From positions 1-8,369 of the forward strand of contig CAUWCT010000089.1 of assembly GCA_963557065.1 (NCBI GenBank): a stretch of DNA of 8,369 nucleotides, read 5' to 3'. Below are positions 1 to 7,080 of the stretch, piece by piece; the stretch's first letter is position 1, and every line of letters begins with the position of its first letter. Made by a program: the position numbers and the translations under genes. This stretch comes from UMGS1370 sp963557065. Lineage in GTDB: Bacteria; Bacillota; Clostridia; Lachnospirales; Lachnospiraceae. Below the pieces are notes generated by a model. The model worked only from the letters and a program-made list of their open reading frames with translations. It ran no database searches and had not been told where the DNA came from.

Positions 1-46
1 AAATTAACTAAATGACATTGGTTCAGCCATGCGAAGATTCAGGCAG

Positions 47-85
47 AAAAAAGCGCTGTACGCCCGGACAGGGCAGCACAGCGCT
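47..85 (-). terminator. Rho-independent terminator of metG
   Basis: On the minus strand, 10 bases after the metG stop, an 8-bp perfect stem (AGCGCTGT, 78-85, pairing with ACAGCGCT, 52-59) is extended inward by GCCC/GGGC. It is followed directly by six T residues (A-run at 47-52 on the plus strand). This is a classic intrinsic terminator, so metG is the last gene of its transcript. Confidence 0.9.
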
Positions 86-95
86 GGCATCATTG

Positions 96-2081
96 TTAGC
101 AGATTTCTGCACCGGCAGGCATATCTTTTTCCGGTTTCATTAAAGATAAGTTTCCTTCTGCGTCTTCTGCACACAGAATCATTCCTTCGGATGTTACTCC
201 TGCCAGAGTTGCCGGCTTTAAGTTGGTGACTACCATTACCTTTTTGCCAACCATCTCTTCCGGAGTGTAGTGGGCTTTGATTCCGCTTACGATCTGGCGA
301 ACCTGAGAGCCGATTTTCACCTGGCTGCAAAGCAGTTTTTTAGACTTCTTTACTGCTTCACATGCAATGATTTCTCCTACCTGGAACTGTAATTTTGCAA
401 AATCATCATATGTAATTTCCGGCTTTGCCTCTAAATCGATCACTGCTTCCGGCTCCTTATTTTCCCCTTCAGTTTCTGCGGTATTTGCCTTTGCAGCCTC
501 TGCCTGCATTGCCTCTACTTTTTCCATGACTTCTTTCAGATCCATACGGGCAAACAGGATCTCCGGCTTCTCCGTTACTTTATTGCCGGACGGATACTTA
601 CCAAAGCTGTCCATTTCTTCTAAGTTCCGTTTTTCTGTATTTAACTGAGTTAAAATCTTTGCAGAAGTATCCGGCATAAAAGATACCAGCAAAGAAGCGC
701 CGATAGTAATGGCTTCTACTAAGTTGTAAAGGACCTCTTCCAGACGTTCCTTCTTTGAATCGTCTTTTGCCAGACTCCATGGCATTGTCTCGTCAATGTA
801 TTTGTTGCAGCGGCGGAAAATACCAAATGTCTCGGTAATGGCGTCTGCAACCCGGAGCTGTTCCATCTTTGCGTCTGCTTTCTTTACCGCATCTAAGACA
901 ACTGCCTTTAAGTCTTCGTCTACCTCTTCTTTTACTCCAGTGGAAGTTACCACGCCGCCGAAATACTTATTGCTCATGGAAATGGTACGGTTTACCAGAT
1001 TTCCTAAAATATTGGCCAGGTCAGAATTTAACCGCTCTACCATCAGCTCCCAGGAAATCACGCCGTCGTTATCGAATGGCATTTCATGAAGAACAAAGTA
1101 ACGCACTGCGTCTACGCCGAAAAAGTCTACCAGGGTATCTGCGTAAAGAACGTTTCCTTTGGATTTGCTCATCTTGCCATCGCCCTGCAAAAGCCATGGA
1201 TGTCCAAATACCTGTTTTGGCAGCGGAAGATCCAGAGCCATCAAAAAGATGGGCCAGTAAATGGTATGGAACCGGATAATATCCTTTCCAATCAGATGCA
1301 GATCTGCCGGCCACAGCTTGTTGAACTGTTCGCTGCTTTCTCCATTACAGTCATATCCAATACCGGTAATGTAGTTGGTCAGCGCATCCAGCCATACATA
1401 GGTAACGTGCTTTGGATCAAAGCTGACCGGAATCCCCCAGGTAAAGGAAGTTCTGGAAACGCACAGATCCTGAAGTCCCGGAAGAAGGAAGTTGTTCATC
1501 ATCTCATTTTTGCGGGATACCGGCTGGATAAAGTCTGGATGCTCATTAATATAGTCAATTAATCTCTGGGCATATTTACTCATCTTGAAGAAATAAGCTT
1601 CTTCTTTTGCCGGCTGGACTTCCCGTCCGCAGTCCGGACATTTGCCGTCCACTAACTGGGATTCGGTAAAGAAAGATTCGCATGGGGTGCAGTAAAGTCC
1701 CTCGTAATATCCTTTATAAATATCTCCCTGATCATACAGTTTTTTGAAAATTTTCTGAACCTGGGCCTCGTGGTATTCATCGGTTGTACGGATGAATTTG
1801 TCATAAGAGGTGTTCATCATATCCCAGATATTGCGGATCTCAGAAGAAACTCCATCTACAAACTCTTTTGGAGTTACGCCTGCATCCTGTGCCTTTAACT
1901 CAATCTTCTGTCCATGTTCGTCTGTACCGGTCTGGAAAAATACGTCATAGCCCTGTTCTCTCTTGTAACGGGCAATGGCATCTGCCAACACTGCCTCATA
2001 GGTGTTGCCGATATGAGGCTTTCCGGATGTATAGGCGATTGCAGTTGTAATATAATATGGTTTTTTTATTTTCTGTGTCAT
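96..2081 (-). CDS. metG: Methionyl-tRNA synthetase
   Basis: Cytoplasmic class I aminoacyl-tRNA synthetase that charges tRNA-Met with methionine using ATP, and so supplies both initiator and elongator Met-tRNA. The 661-residue protein has the usual length of the long, dimeric bacterial form. Visible landmarks in order: the HIGH-type signature as HIGN at 23-26; a four-cysteine zinc knuckle in the connective peptide (C131, C134, C148, C151); the KMSKS loop at 303-307; a helical anticodon-binding region; an acidic, Ala/Glu-rich linker around 525-555; and a C-terminal OB-fold tRNA-binding (Trbp111-like) domain from about 556 to the end. The ATG at 2081 is preceded by GAGAGGG (2087-2093) at 5 nt spacing. 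The gene is complete, stands alone, and ends at a strong terminator. The predicted leader is short, leaving no room for a T-box. Confidence 0.97.
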   Translation of the reverse strand: MTQKIKKPYYITTAIAYTSGKPHIGNTYEAVLADAIARYKREQGYDVFFQTGTDEHGQKIELKAQDAGVTPKEFVDGVSSEIRNIWDMMNTSYDKFIRTTDEYHEAQVQKIFKKLYDQGDIYKGYYEGLYCTPCESFFTESQLVDGKCPDCGREVQPAKEEAYFFKMSKYAQRLIDYINEHPDFIQPVSRKNEMMNNFLLPGLQDLCVSRTSFTWGIPVSFDPKHVTYVWLDALTNYITGIGYDCNGESSEQFNKLWPADLHLIGKDIIRFHTIYWPIFLMALDLPLPKQVFGHPWLLQGDGKMSKSKGNVLYADTLVDFFGVDAVRYFVLHEMPFDNDGVISWELMVERLNSDLANILGNLVNRTISMSNKYFGGVVTSTGVKEEVDEDLKAVVLDAVKKADAKMEQLRVADAITETFGIFRRCNKYIDETMPWSLAKDDSKKERLEEVLYNLVEAITIGASLLVSFMPDTSAKILTQLNTEKRNLEEMDSFGKYPSGNKVTEKPEILFARMDLKEVMEKVEAMQAEAAKANTAETEGENKEPEAVIDLEAKPEITYDDFAKLQFQVGEIIACEAVKKSKKLLCSQVKIGSQVRQIVSGIKAHYTPEEMVGKKVMVVTNLKPATLAGVTSEGMILCAEDAEGNLSLMKPEKDMPAGAEIC

Positions 2082-2111
2082 AGTTTCCCTCTCTTTCTCA
2101 ACTATATGGTA

Positions 2112-2140
2112 AGCCTAACTGTTTCCTGCAACTTTGTCAA
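2112..2140 (-). promoter_or_regulatory. Probable sigma-A promoter of metG
   Basis: Reading the minus strand, a perfect -35 TTGACA (2135-2140) is followed after 17 nt by a poor -10, TAGGCT (2112-2117). The start point would lie near 2105, giving a leader of about 24 nt. The -35 is convincing and the -10 is weak, so the exact start is uncertain. Confidence 0.5.
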
Positions 2141-2155
2141 GGGTTCCTGGAATGA

Positions 2156-2203
2156 TTGTATTTATAGAAAATATAATATATAATGGATATAATTTACAGG
2201 AGG
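2156..2203 (+). promoter_or_regulatory. Promoter and RBS of the DUF885 lipoprotein gene
   Basis: A consensus -10 TATAAT (2179-2184) lies 17 nt after TTGTAT (2156-2161), a half-matching -35. Further TATAAT hexamers overlap at 2172-2177 and 2188-2193, so the exact -10 is ambiguous. The ribosome binding site AGGAGG (2198-2203) is optimal, 7 nt before the ATG at 2211. The region is divergent with the metG promoter. Confidence 0.55.
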
Positions 2204-2210
2204 ACAGCGA

Positions 2211-4055
2211 ATGAAATTTTTATCTTATATGAAAATCCAAAAGTTCTGCGCATTGGCGCTGGCTGCCGCCGTATCCGGCAGTCTCTTTCTAAATGGATGT
2301 TCGGTCAAACGTCCTGACCCGCCTTTGCCGGATTCTTCCCAAAACTTTGAAACCGATGCCCAGACAGAGGCGGCTGCTAATGAACAGAAGCGATTTGATG
2401 CCCTGATGGAAGAAACATTTCGGGATTCGGTAAGCACATCTTTATTAAACCTTCACTATACTGTCAGCGATCCGGCCAAGTACGGCATTACAGATTATCC
2501 CTGTACCTTCGGAGAGTTTTCTATTTCAGATACCCAGGAAAATCTTATGGAACTAAAGGCGCTGGAGTCCCAGTTAAACAGTTTCAACCGTTCGCTTTTA
2601 ACTGACAGCCAGATTCTGACTTTGGACATTTTAAATGAACATGTGGATACCGAACTTTCTTTAGAAGGAATTGAGTTATATCAGACTCCTCTTTCCTCTA
2701 TAACCGGCATCCAGATTGATTTGCCTGTTGTTTTGTCTGAATATCGGTTTTACACAAAAAAAGATATTGATGAATATTTAGAATTGTTATCCAATACCGA
2801 TGAATTCTTCGATCAGATTCTGACCTTTGAGCAGGAACGGGCAGCTGCCGGACTATTTTGCAATGACACTGCTGTGGAGCATATTATTGAATCCTGTCAG
2901 CCCTACATGATTGATCCGGAATACAATCTCCTTCACACCTCATTTGTCACCAGATTAGAAGAACTTCCCTCCCTGACAGAAGAGGAAAAAAATGCTTTCA
3001 TTCAGGAAAATTTACGGATTGTATCGGAACAGTTTATTCCTGCTTACAAACATCTGACAGAAGGACTTACCCAGTTAAAAGGAAGCGGCCGGTACGAAGG
3101 CGGCCTATGCCAGTATCCGGACGGTAAAAAATATTTTGAATATCTGGTCCGGTCTAATACAGGGACTTCTTACACCAACATGACGGATCTGAAAAATGCC
3201 ATTGAAAAGAAAAATGTCGCTGATATTGCCGCTATGGCAGCCATTATCCGAAACCGCCCCGAACTGTTGGATCAGGTAAACGAATTTGCCTTCTCCCCCA
3301 GCGACCCCAAAGAAATTCTGACTGCCCTGAAACAGGAAATCGCAGACGAGTTCCCGGATATTCCAGGTCACACATATGAGGTAAAATACGTGGCTCCGGA
3401 GTTAAAAGAAATTCTTTCTCCAGCCCTTTATATGGTTCCTCCCATAGATCGGTATGATGAAAATATCATCTACTTAAATATGGATGAAAACAACGGCATC
3501 ACCCAATACTTATATACCACCCTGGCCCATGAAGGGTATCCGGGCCACCTATACCAGAATGTCTATTTTTACAGCACCAATCCCAGCCCCATCCGCTGCC
3601 TGCTGTCTTTTAATGGTTATTCGGAAGGCTGGGGACTTTATTCGGAATTTTTATCCTACACTTTCCAAAACGGTGTAGATCCTGACGGAGCCAGACTTCT
3701 TATGCACAACGCTTCTGCCAGTATTGGATTAAATGCCCTCTTGGACTTAAACATTAATTATTTTGGATGGGATGAAAATCAGACCCGCGATTATTTATCG
3801 GATTATTATGATGTGGAAAACTCTAATATTGTATCTGAAGTCTATCAGACCCTGATTGAAAATCCAGGCTATTACCTGACCTATTATGTTGGTTATATGG
3901 AATTTTGTGAAATGAGGGAACTGGCAGAAAAGCAGCTTGGAAACAACTTTGACGCAAAGGAATTTCACAAATTGATGCTGGATATCGGCCCTGCTCCCTT
4001 CTCAGTGATCAGAAGCCGCCTGGAGTCCTGGATGCTGACTCAAAAAATGCAGTAA
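2211..4055 (+). CDS. DUF885 family lipoprotein, putative metallopeptidase
   Basis: Predicted membrane-anchored extracytoplasmic protein of 614 residues. It begins with a lipoprotein signal: charged start, hydrophobic core at about 12-27, lipobox LNGC with the lipidated Cys at 30. A polar Ser/Asp/Glu/Gln-rich linker follows. The rest resembles the DUF885 family, large mostly helical proteins thought to be zinc peptidases. The family's hallmark HEGYPGH is at 440-446, and a downstream glutamate in SEGW (E472) is the likely third metal ligand. The PPIDRYDENIIYLNMD stretch shortly before the hallmark is also family-like. The substrate is unknown. The start is supported by AGGAGG 7 nt upstream. An in-frame ATG at codon 7 would still leave a signal peptide. 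The gene is monocistronic, convergent with the GerMN lipoprotein gene, and closed by a strong hairpin. The family call is firm; enzymatic activity is inferred. Confidence 0.9.
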   Translation: MKFLSYMKIQKFCALALAAAVSGSLFLNGCSVKRPDPPLPDSSQNFETDAQTEAAANEQKRFDALMEETFRDSVSTSLLNLHYTVSDPAKYGITDYPCTFGEFSISDTQENLMELKALESQLNSFNRSLLTDSQILTLDILNEHVDTELSLEGIELYQTPLSSITGIQIDLPVVLSEYRFYTKKDIDEYLELLSNTDEFFDQILTFEQERAAAGLFCNDTAVEHIIESCQPYMIDPEYNLLHTSFVTRLEELPSLTEEEKNAFIQENLRIVSEQFIPAYKHLTEGLTQLKGSGRYEGGLCQYPDGKKYFEYLVRSNTGTSYTNMTDLKNAIEKKNVADIAAMAAIIRNRPELLDQVNEFAFSPSDPKEILTALKQEIADEFPDIPGHTYEVKYVAPELKEILSPALYMVPPIDRYDENIIYLNMDENNGITQYLYTTLAHEGYPGHLYQNVYFYSTNPSPIRCLLSFNGYSEGWGLYSEFLSYTFQNGVDPDGARLLMHNASASIGLNALLDLNINYFGWDENQTRDYLSDYYDVENSNIVSEVYQTLIENPGYYLTYYVGYMEFCEMRELAEKQLGNNFDAKEFHKLMLDIGPAPFSVIRSRLESWMLTQKMQ

Positions 4056-4074
4056 AATGTGGTTTCCTATAGGA

Positions 4075-4118
4075 AAAGGACCTGTAAAAAACGAATTTGC
4101 GTTTTTTACAGGTCCTTT
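4075..4118. terminator. Bidirectional terminator, perfect 19-bp hairpin
   Basis: Arm 4075-4093 pairs without mismatch with 4100-4118 around a 6-nt loop (AATTTG). Each arm contains an A6/T6 tract, and the hairpin is followed by T-rich sequence on both strands (TCTCTTTG on plus, TCCTAT on minus). It begins 20 nt after the stop of the DUF885 gene. It can also stop minus-strand transcripts that come from the marR operon through the palindromic element. Confidence 0.88.
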
Positions 4119-4141
4119 CTCTTTGCCAAAAAACCAGCGTG

Positions 4142-4306
4142 CTAGTACAACGAAAACTAAGTTTCTGCTATATTGACATAGAATAATTGTTCCATATGCA
4201 AGGCGGAGGAATGAGGCGTAGCGGTGGCTACGGCGATTGACGACAACGATGCAGATGGACAATTAGACAAGTCAATATGGCGGTTACTTGATTTTCGTTG
4301 TGCTAG
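4142..4306. mobile_element. 165-bp full-length palindromic (MITE-like) element
   Basis: The ends are inverted repeats matching at 17 of 20 positions: CTAGTACAACGAAAACTAAG (4142-4161) against the reverse complement of 4287-4306. The symmetry continues inward: ATATTGAC, TAATTGT and CCAT.TGCA blocks recur in both arms. At the exact centre is a perfect hairpin, CGTAGC-GGTG-GCTACG (4217-4232). An 8-base direct repeat GTGCTAGT (4139-4146 and 4300-4307) flanks it, though part of this is the palindromic CTAG of the ends. No transposase or credible protein is encoded. The element lies between convergent genes and overlaps the stop codon of the GerMN lipoprotein gene. It is most likely a non-autonomous transposable repeat; a structured RNA is the alternative. 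Confidence 0.75.
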
Positions 4307-4857
4307 TTCTGGAATTCCTCATAATCCTCAAAGTAGGTAGAATATCCATTCTCATCTGCTTCAAGGAAATCAGATGTCACATCTTCTCCGTTTACCTGGA
4401 GTTTTACTAATTCTAACTCATAGTTTTCAATATAAGTATTCACCAATGCCTCTAATGTGGCACGCTCCATAAATTCATCCCCATCATAATTTGGAATTGC
4501 AGAAAGATTTACAACACCAGATGCATCGTCTTCTTTCACATCCAGGCTGATGATGGTGGTGCCTTCCTCCAGTACGCCATATTCAATCAGTTTATCTACC
4601 AGTCCCTGATTGGTCATCTCCTCTAAGGAATCCATGTTCTGAAGCAATCCGCTTCCGTCTTCGTTAATGCTGTATACAGAAATGGTATCAAACTCCGGGC
4701 CTGGAACTTTACCTTCTACCAGAGTATCGCCGCTCTTACTCTCTGCATTCGCCGCAGGAGCAGATGCTGTCTCAGCCTGTTTGTCAGGGGTTGGAGTACA
4801 TGCCGCTAAAGAAACTGCCATCAATGCTGCTGCAATGTACAAACTTGGTTTTTTCAT
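4303..4857 (-). CDS. GerMN-domain lipoprotein
   Basis: Small exported lipoprotein of 184 residues, anchored to the outer face of the cytoplasmic membrane. The signal (MKKPSLYIAA...) ends in the lipobox LAAC with Cys at 20. A low-complexity Ala/Thr/Ser/Pro linker (21-50) is followed by a single GerMN-like domain (about 57-160). This is recognisable from the ISVYSINEDG strand start, the VVNLS strand (116-119), the LEALVNTYIENY helix (135-146) and the closing VKLQVNGEDV (151-160). GerM of Bacillus has two such domains and acts in sporulation and germination; single-domain lipoproteins of this kind have no settled function. The RBS GAGGAGG (4869-4875) is 11 nt upstream. It is the second gene after marR, only 18 nt apart, so probably co-transcribed. 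The acidic tail ends in a stop codon that belongs to the adjoining palindromic element. Confidence 0.8.
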   Translation of the reverse strand: MKKPSLYIAAALMAVSLAACTPTPDKQAETASAPAANAESKSGDTLVEGKVPGPEFDTISVYSINEDGSGLLQNMDSLEEMTNQGLVDKLIEYGVLEEGTTIISLDVKEDDASGVVNLSAIPNYDGDEFMERATLEALVNTYIENYELELVKLQVNGEDVTSDFLEADENGYSTYFEDYEEFQN

Positions 4858-4875
4858 AATTAAAATTGCCTCCTC

Positions 4876-5322
4876 TTAATCCTTCTGCTGGACCTGGCGA
4901 AACCAGTTGTTTAAATGTTTTAAAGTCTTTACCAGAACTTCCAGCTCCTCGTTGCTCAGTTCATCCATGACTCCCTGTATCATCTGTCTATGGAAACCGG
5001 CATGGTGCTCATATGCTTTTTTTCCTTTTTCGGAAAGAGATATATAGACAACCCGTCTGTCCTCATTGCTCCTCTCCCGGATAACATACCCTTTTTTAAC
5101 AAGACTGTTCATGGCAATCGTCAGCGTTCCCACTGTAACAGACAGTTTTCTGGCAATGGCAGACATATTTTTCGGAGTACCGACTCCTATGGCATCCATA
5201 ACGTGCATATCATTATTGGTAATATCTTTAAATTCTGGGGTAATAATCGCCTTCTGCTCAATATCCATAATATCATTGAACAAGTTTACCAACACTTCAT
5301 TTAAAGTCCCGTAATTATCCAC
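4876..5322 (-). CDS. MarR family transcriptional regulator, FabT-like
   Basis: Winged helix-turn-helix DNA-binding protein of 148 residues, expected to act as a dimer in the cytoplasm. Recognition-helix region about 60-77 (LSVTVGTLTIAMNSLVKKGY) and wing 82-100 with the conserved DRR at 88-90. It resembles streptococcal FabT along its whole length as I recall that sequence: N-terminal LNEVLVNLFNDI, then FKDI..NDMHVMDAIG, VT.GTLT, RS.EDRRVV, and FH..M in the last third. FabT represses fatty acid synthesis genes using acyl-ACP as corepressor. Here no fab genes are in view, so the target may be its own operon and genes elsewhere. The start codon is GTG (5320-5322); GGAA (about 5328-5331) serves as a modest RBS, and the N-terminus then lines up with FabT. 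Downstream GerMN lipoprotein gene follows after 18 nt. Confidence 0.88.
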   Translation of the reverse strand: MDNYGTLNEVLVNLFNDIMDIEQKAIITPEFKDITNNDMHVMDAIGVGTPKNMSAIARKLSVTVGTLTIAMNSLVKKGYVIRERSNEDRRVVYISLSEKGKKAYEHHAGFHRQMIQGVMDELSNEELEVLVKTLKHLNNWFRQVQQKD

Positions 5323-5343
5323 GTCTCTTCCTTTCCTACCTTC

Positions 5344-5392
5344 TCAGTAAAAGCTTCTTACTGATTATATCTGATTTTCCTACAGAAAACAA
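5344..5392 (-). promoter_or_regulatory. marR operon promoter with inverted-repeat operator candidate
   Basis: On the minus strand, TTGTTT (5387-5392), a 17-nt spacer, and a perfect TATAAT (5364-5369) form a sigma-A promoter. The start would be near 5357. An inverted repeat TCAGTAA (5344-5350) / TTACTGA (5358-5364) lies directly downstream of the -10, spanning the predicted start. A MarR-type dimer bound there would block its own transcription, so autoregulation is likely but inferred. The repeat does not resemble the published FabT box. Confidence 0.6.
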
Positions 5393-5480
5393 CCTCTTTA
5401 TTCCTTATGAAATTCTTACAAAGTTGTGTTTTTTCTGTGACATTTGTATAAATTATTACAGAATGGCAGCATTTTAAAAT

Positions 5481-6011
5481 TTAAGAAGCTGCCGCTGTGC
5501 CAAGCAAAATGCTGGCAATCACTCCTGCTGCTGTGGCTATCAGAGCACCTTTTAAGGCAAATCTGGTCTTTGTAATATGAACGGCTTCAAAATAAACACT
5601 TAAGCAGTAAAAAACCGTCTCTGTACTGCTCATTAAAATGGAGCCTATCATCCCCTCTACAGAATCCGGGCCGCTGGTTTTAAAGATGTCCAGTACCAGT
5701 CCTGTGGCTGCCGCATTGGACACAAGCCGCACCAGAGCAACGGGCACAACCGGAGCCGGAAGATGAATCCACCGGGCCGGTTCTGCTAAAAGTTCTCCCA
5801 AAAAGTCCAAAAATCCGGAAGCCCGCAGCACCCCCACTGCTGTCATCAGGCCAATCAATGTAGGCATTACCTTTATAGTTGTCCGGATTCCCTCTTTTGC
5901 CCCGTCTAAAAAATCATCCAGGACCGGACGTTTTTGAAGAAGTCCAAATCCAATCATATAAAACAAAACCAGCGGAACCAACGCATTTGAAAAAAACAGC
6001 AGATATTTCAC
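5481..6011 (-). CDS. spmB: Spore maturation protein B
   Basis: Integral membrane protein required with SpmA for spore core dehydration and heat resistance, in the nucleoside-recognition/Gate family. The 176 residues from the preferred start match the usual length (about 178). The N-terminal membrane helix (YLLFFSNALVPLVLFYMIGFGLL) is typical, followed by the family blocks MPTLIGLMTAVGVLRASG and ALVRLVSNAAATGLVLDIFKTSGPDS, then SSTETVFYCLSVYF and a C-terminal membrane helix. I chose GTG at 6009-6011 because AGGAGA (6018-6023) sits 6 nt before it; the longer reading from ATG 6032 has no ribosome binding site and adds seven non-family residues. Oddity: spmA, which normally lies just upstream in the same operon, is absent. 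A repeat end and AT-rich accessory DNA occupy that place, so spmB expression and function here are doubtful unless a promoter lies in the upstream block. Confidence 0.9.
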   Translation of the reverse strand: MKYLLFFSNALVPLVLFYMIGFGLLQKRPVLDDFLDGAKEGIRTTIKVMPTLIGLMTAVGVLRASGFLDFLGELLAEPARWIHLPAPVVPVALVRLVSNAAATGLVLDIFKTSGPDSVEGMIGSILMSSTETVFYCLSVYFEAVHITKTRFALKGALIATAAGVIASILLGTAAAS

Positions 6012-6067
6012 AGACAATCTCCTGCCAAACATTTTTAATACTTTATGTACAGTTCTGCAAAAACATT

Positions 6068-6085
6068 CTAGTACAACGAAATCAA
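6068..6085 (+). repeat. Solo copy of the palindromic element's end sequence
   Basis: CTAGTACAACGAAATCAA matches the outer 14 bases of the 4142 end exactly, and its TCAA matches the other end after a one-base gap. It points rightward, so by analogy the element interior lies toward the AT-rich block and spmB lies outside. No matching opposite end is visible up to 8369. It could be a decayed copy or one end of a larger element. Confidence 0.6.
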
Positions 6086-6098
6086 ACTTATAGTATTA

Positions 6099-7046
6099 TT
6101 AAGATAAATTCTCTAATAATTTGAATGGAATATCTTGCTTTTCTGGTAACAATTTTCCATCTTTTATACCTAAATTACCATATGAATCATCTAAAACAAT
6201 ATTTCCATTTTCCCAATGTCCTGCTATAACTTCTACTTTATCATCATTTTTTTTAATAAACATATCTAAATAACCGACCTGTTCATATTGTGTTCGATAA
6301 GCTAACTCTAATTTTTTGTCATTATCATTATATTTCCAAACTGATAGAGTAATTATATAACGTCCAGAACCATATCCAAGTCGAGTGATAAATTCATTTT
6401 CATTATCCGAATCTATATCAGATATTAAAAATTGTTCAAAATTGATTAAAGAAATTTCTTTATATTTATCTATTATAAGTTTCACTGGTTCTATCTTGTC
6501 TGTATATACATAAAATCCTCTTAATCCCATTTCTGTTGTGGCATCAGAAATATCATATTCAGAGATTGCATATATAGTATCCTCGGCAAAGAAAGTTTCT
6601 ATTATATCATCATACTCTCCTTGATAAGAAGAATTTTCTTTGCCTTCATAGTAATCAATTTCTACATTCCAATATCCGCTATTTTGTTCTTCACTATCTT
6701 TAATTACCAATCCATCCTTTCCGTTAAAATACATAGAGATGGGTGATTTTGAAGTTTTAGCACGTATTTGTTTCCAGTTATTATTTTCTAGTTGTTCATA
6801 ATAGTTTATCATAACTTGTTTATCTGCAATTATCGTATTCAATTTAGTTTTACTATAATTAATTACTTTTCCCAAGTCTGACGGAACAGGAAAATTGAAA
6901 TCTTCAGACTTGATTGCATTTCCAAAATCATCCAGTTCTTCATATCCATCATTACTCGTTTCAGAAGTAGTATAATTTTGCTTTAAGGCATTATTGCTAC
7001 ATCCTGACATCAAAAATATCAGGATAAATAAATATATTATTTTCAT
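6099..7046 (-). CDS. Lipoprotein of unknown function
   Basis: I do not recognise the family. The 315-residue protein starts with a short lipoprotein signal, MKIIYLFILIFLMSGC, Cys at 16, then a Ser/Thr/Asn/Asp-rich spacer. The middle (about 60-130) contains repeated aromatic and charged segments such as VMINYYEQLENNNWKQI and MYFNGKDGLVI. The C-terminal half contains SDIDSDNENEFI (209-220), a DxDxDxxxE pattern like the calcium-binding loops of VCBS/FG-GAP-type beta repeats, followed by strand-like WKYNDNDKKLELAYRTQYEQ. The start at 7046 is chosen because GGAGG (7051-7055) sits 4 nt upstream and the signal peptide then begins properly; an ATG at 7103 lies inside a terminator stem. Composition is AT-rich, unlike metG or spmB, suggesting acquisition. 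It lies downstream of the secreted Cys/His protein gene, separated by a terminator, so it is either expressed by read-through or from its own weak promoter (TATAAT at 7069-7074 without a good -35). Confidence 0.82.
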   Translation of the reverse strand: MKIIYLFILIFLMSGCSNNALKQNYTTSETSNDGYEELDDFGNAIKSEDFNFPVPSDLGKVINYSKTKLNTIIADKQVMINYYEQLENNNWKQIRAKTSKSPISMYFNGKDGLVIKDSEEQNSGYWNVEIDYYEGKENSSYQGEYDDIIETFFAEDTIYAISEYDISDATTEMGLRGFYVYTDKIEPVKLIIDKYKEISLINFEQFLISDIDSDNENEFITRLGYGSGRYIITLSVWKYNDNDKKLELAYRTQYEQVGYLDMFIKKNDDKVEVIAGHWENGNIVLDDSYGNLGIKDGKLLPEKQDIPFKLLENLS

Positions 7047-7080
7047 ATTTCCTCCATTGAGAAATAATATTATAGTTTTC

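Noticed and set aside
4..1562. Several open frames of 60-158 codons overlapping metG on both strands
   Set aside because: All lie inside the well-supported metG gene, lack RBS and recognisable domains, and reflect codon bias of the true frame.
2082..2210. T-box or SAM riboswitch leader upstream of metG
   Set aside because: The whole intergenic region is 129 bp, the likely leader is about 24 nt, and no T-box, specifier stem or terminator/antiterminator pair is present.
4002..4262. Minus-strand open frame of 86 codons across the palindromic element and terminator
   Set aside because: It runs through the element and through both hairpin arms, has no good RBS, and overlaps the end of the DUF885 gene. 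It is a by-product of the repeat. Such frames may be mis-annotated as hypothetical proteins wherever the repeat occurs.
5323..5480. Classic FabT box (TTTGA-N5-TCAAA-like) upstream of marR
   Set aside because: No such motif is present; the only convincing dyad is TCAGTAA/TTACTGA.
5465..5493. GGCAGC/GCTGCC inverted repeat at the end of spmB as a terminator
   Set aside because: The 17-nt AT-rich loop contains the stop codon and no T-run follows the stem on the minus strand, so intrinsic termination is not supported.
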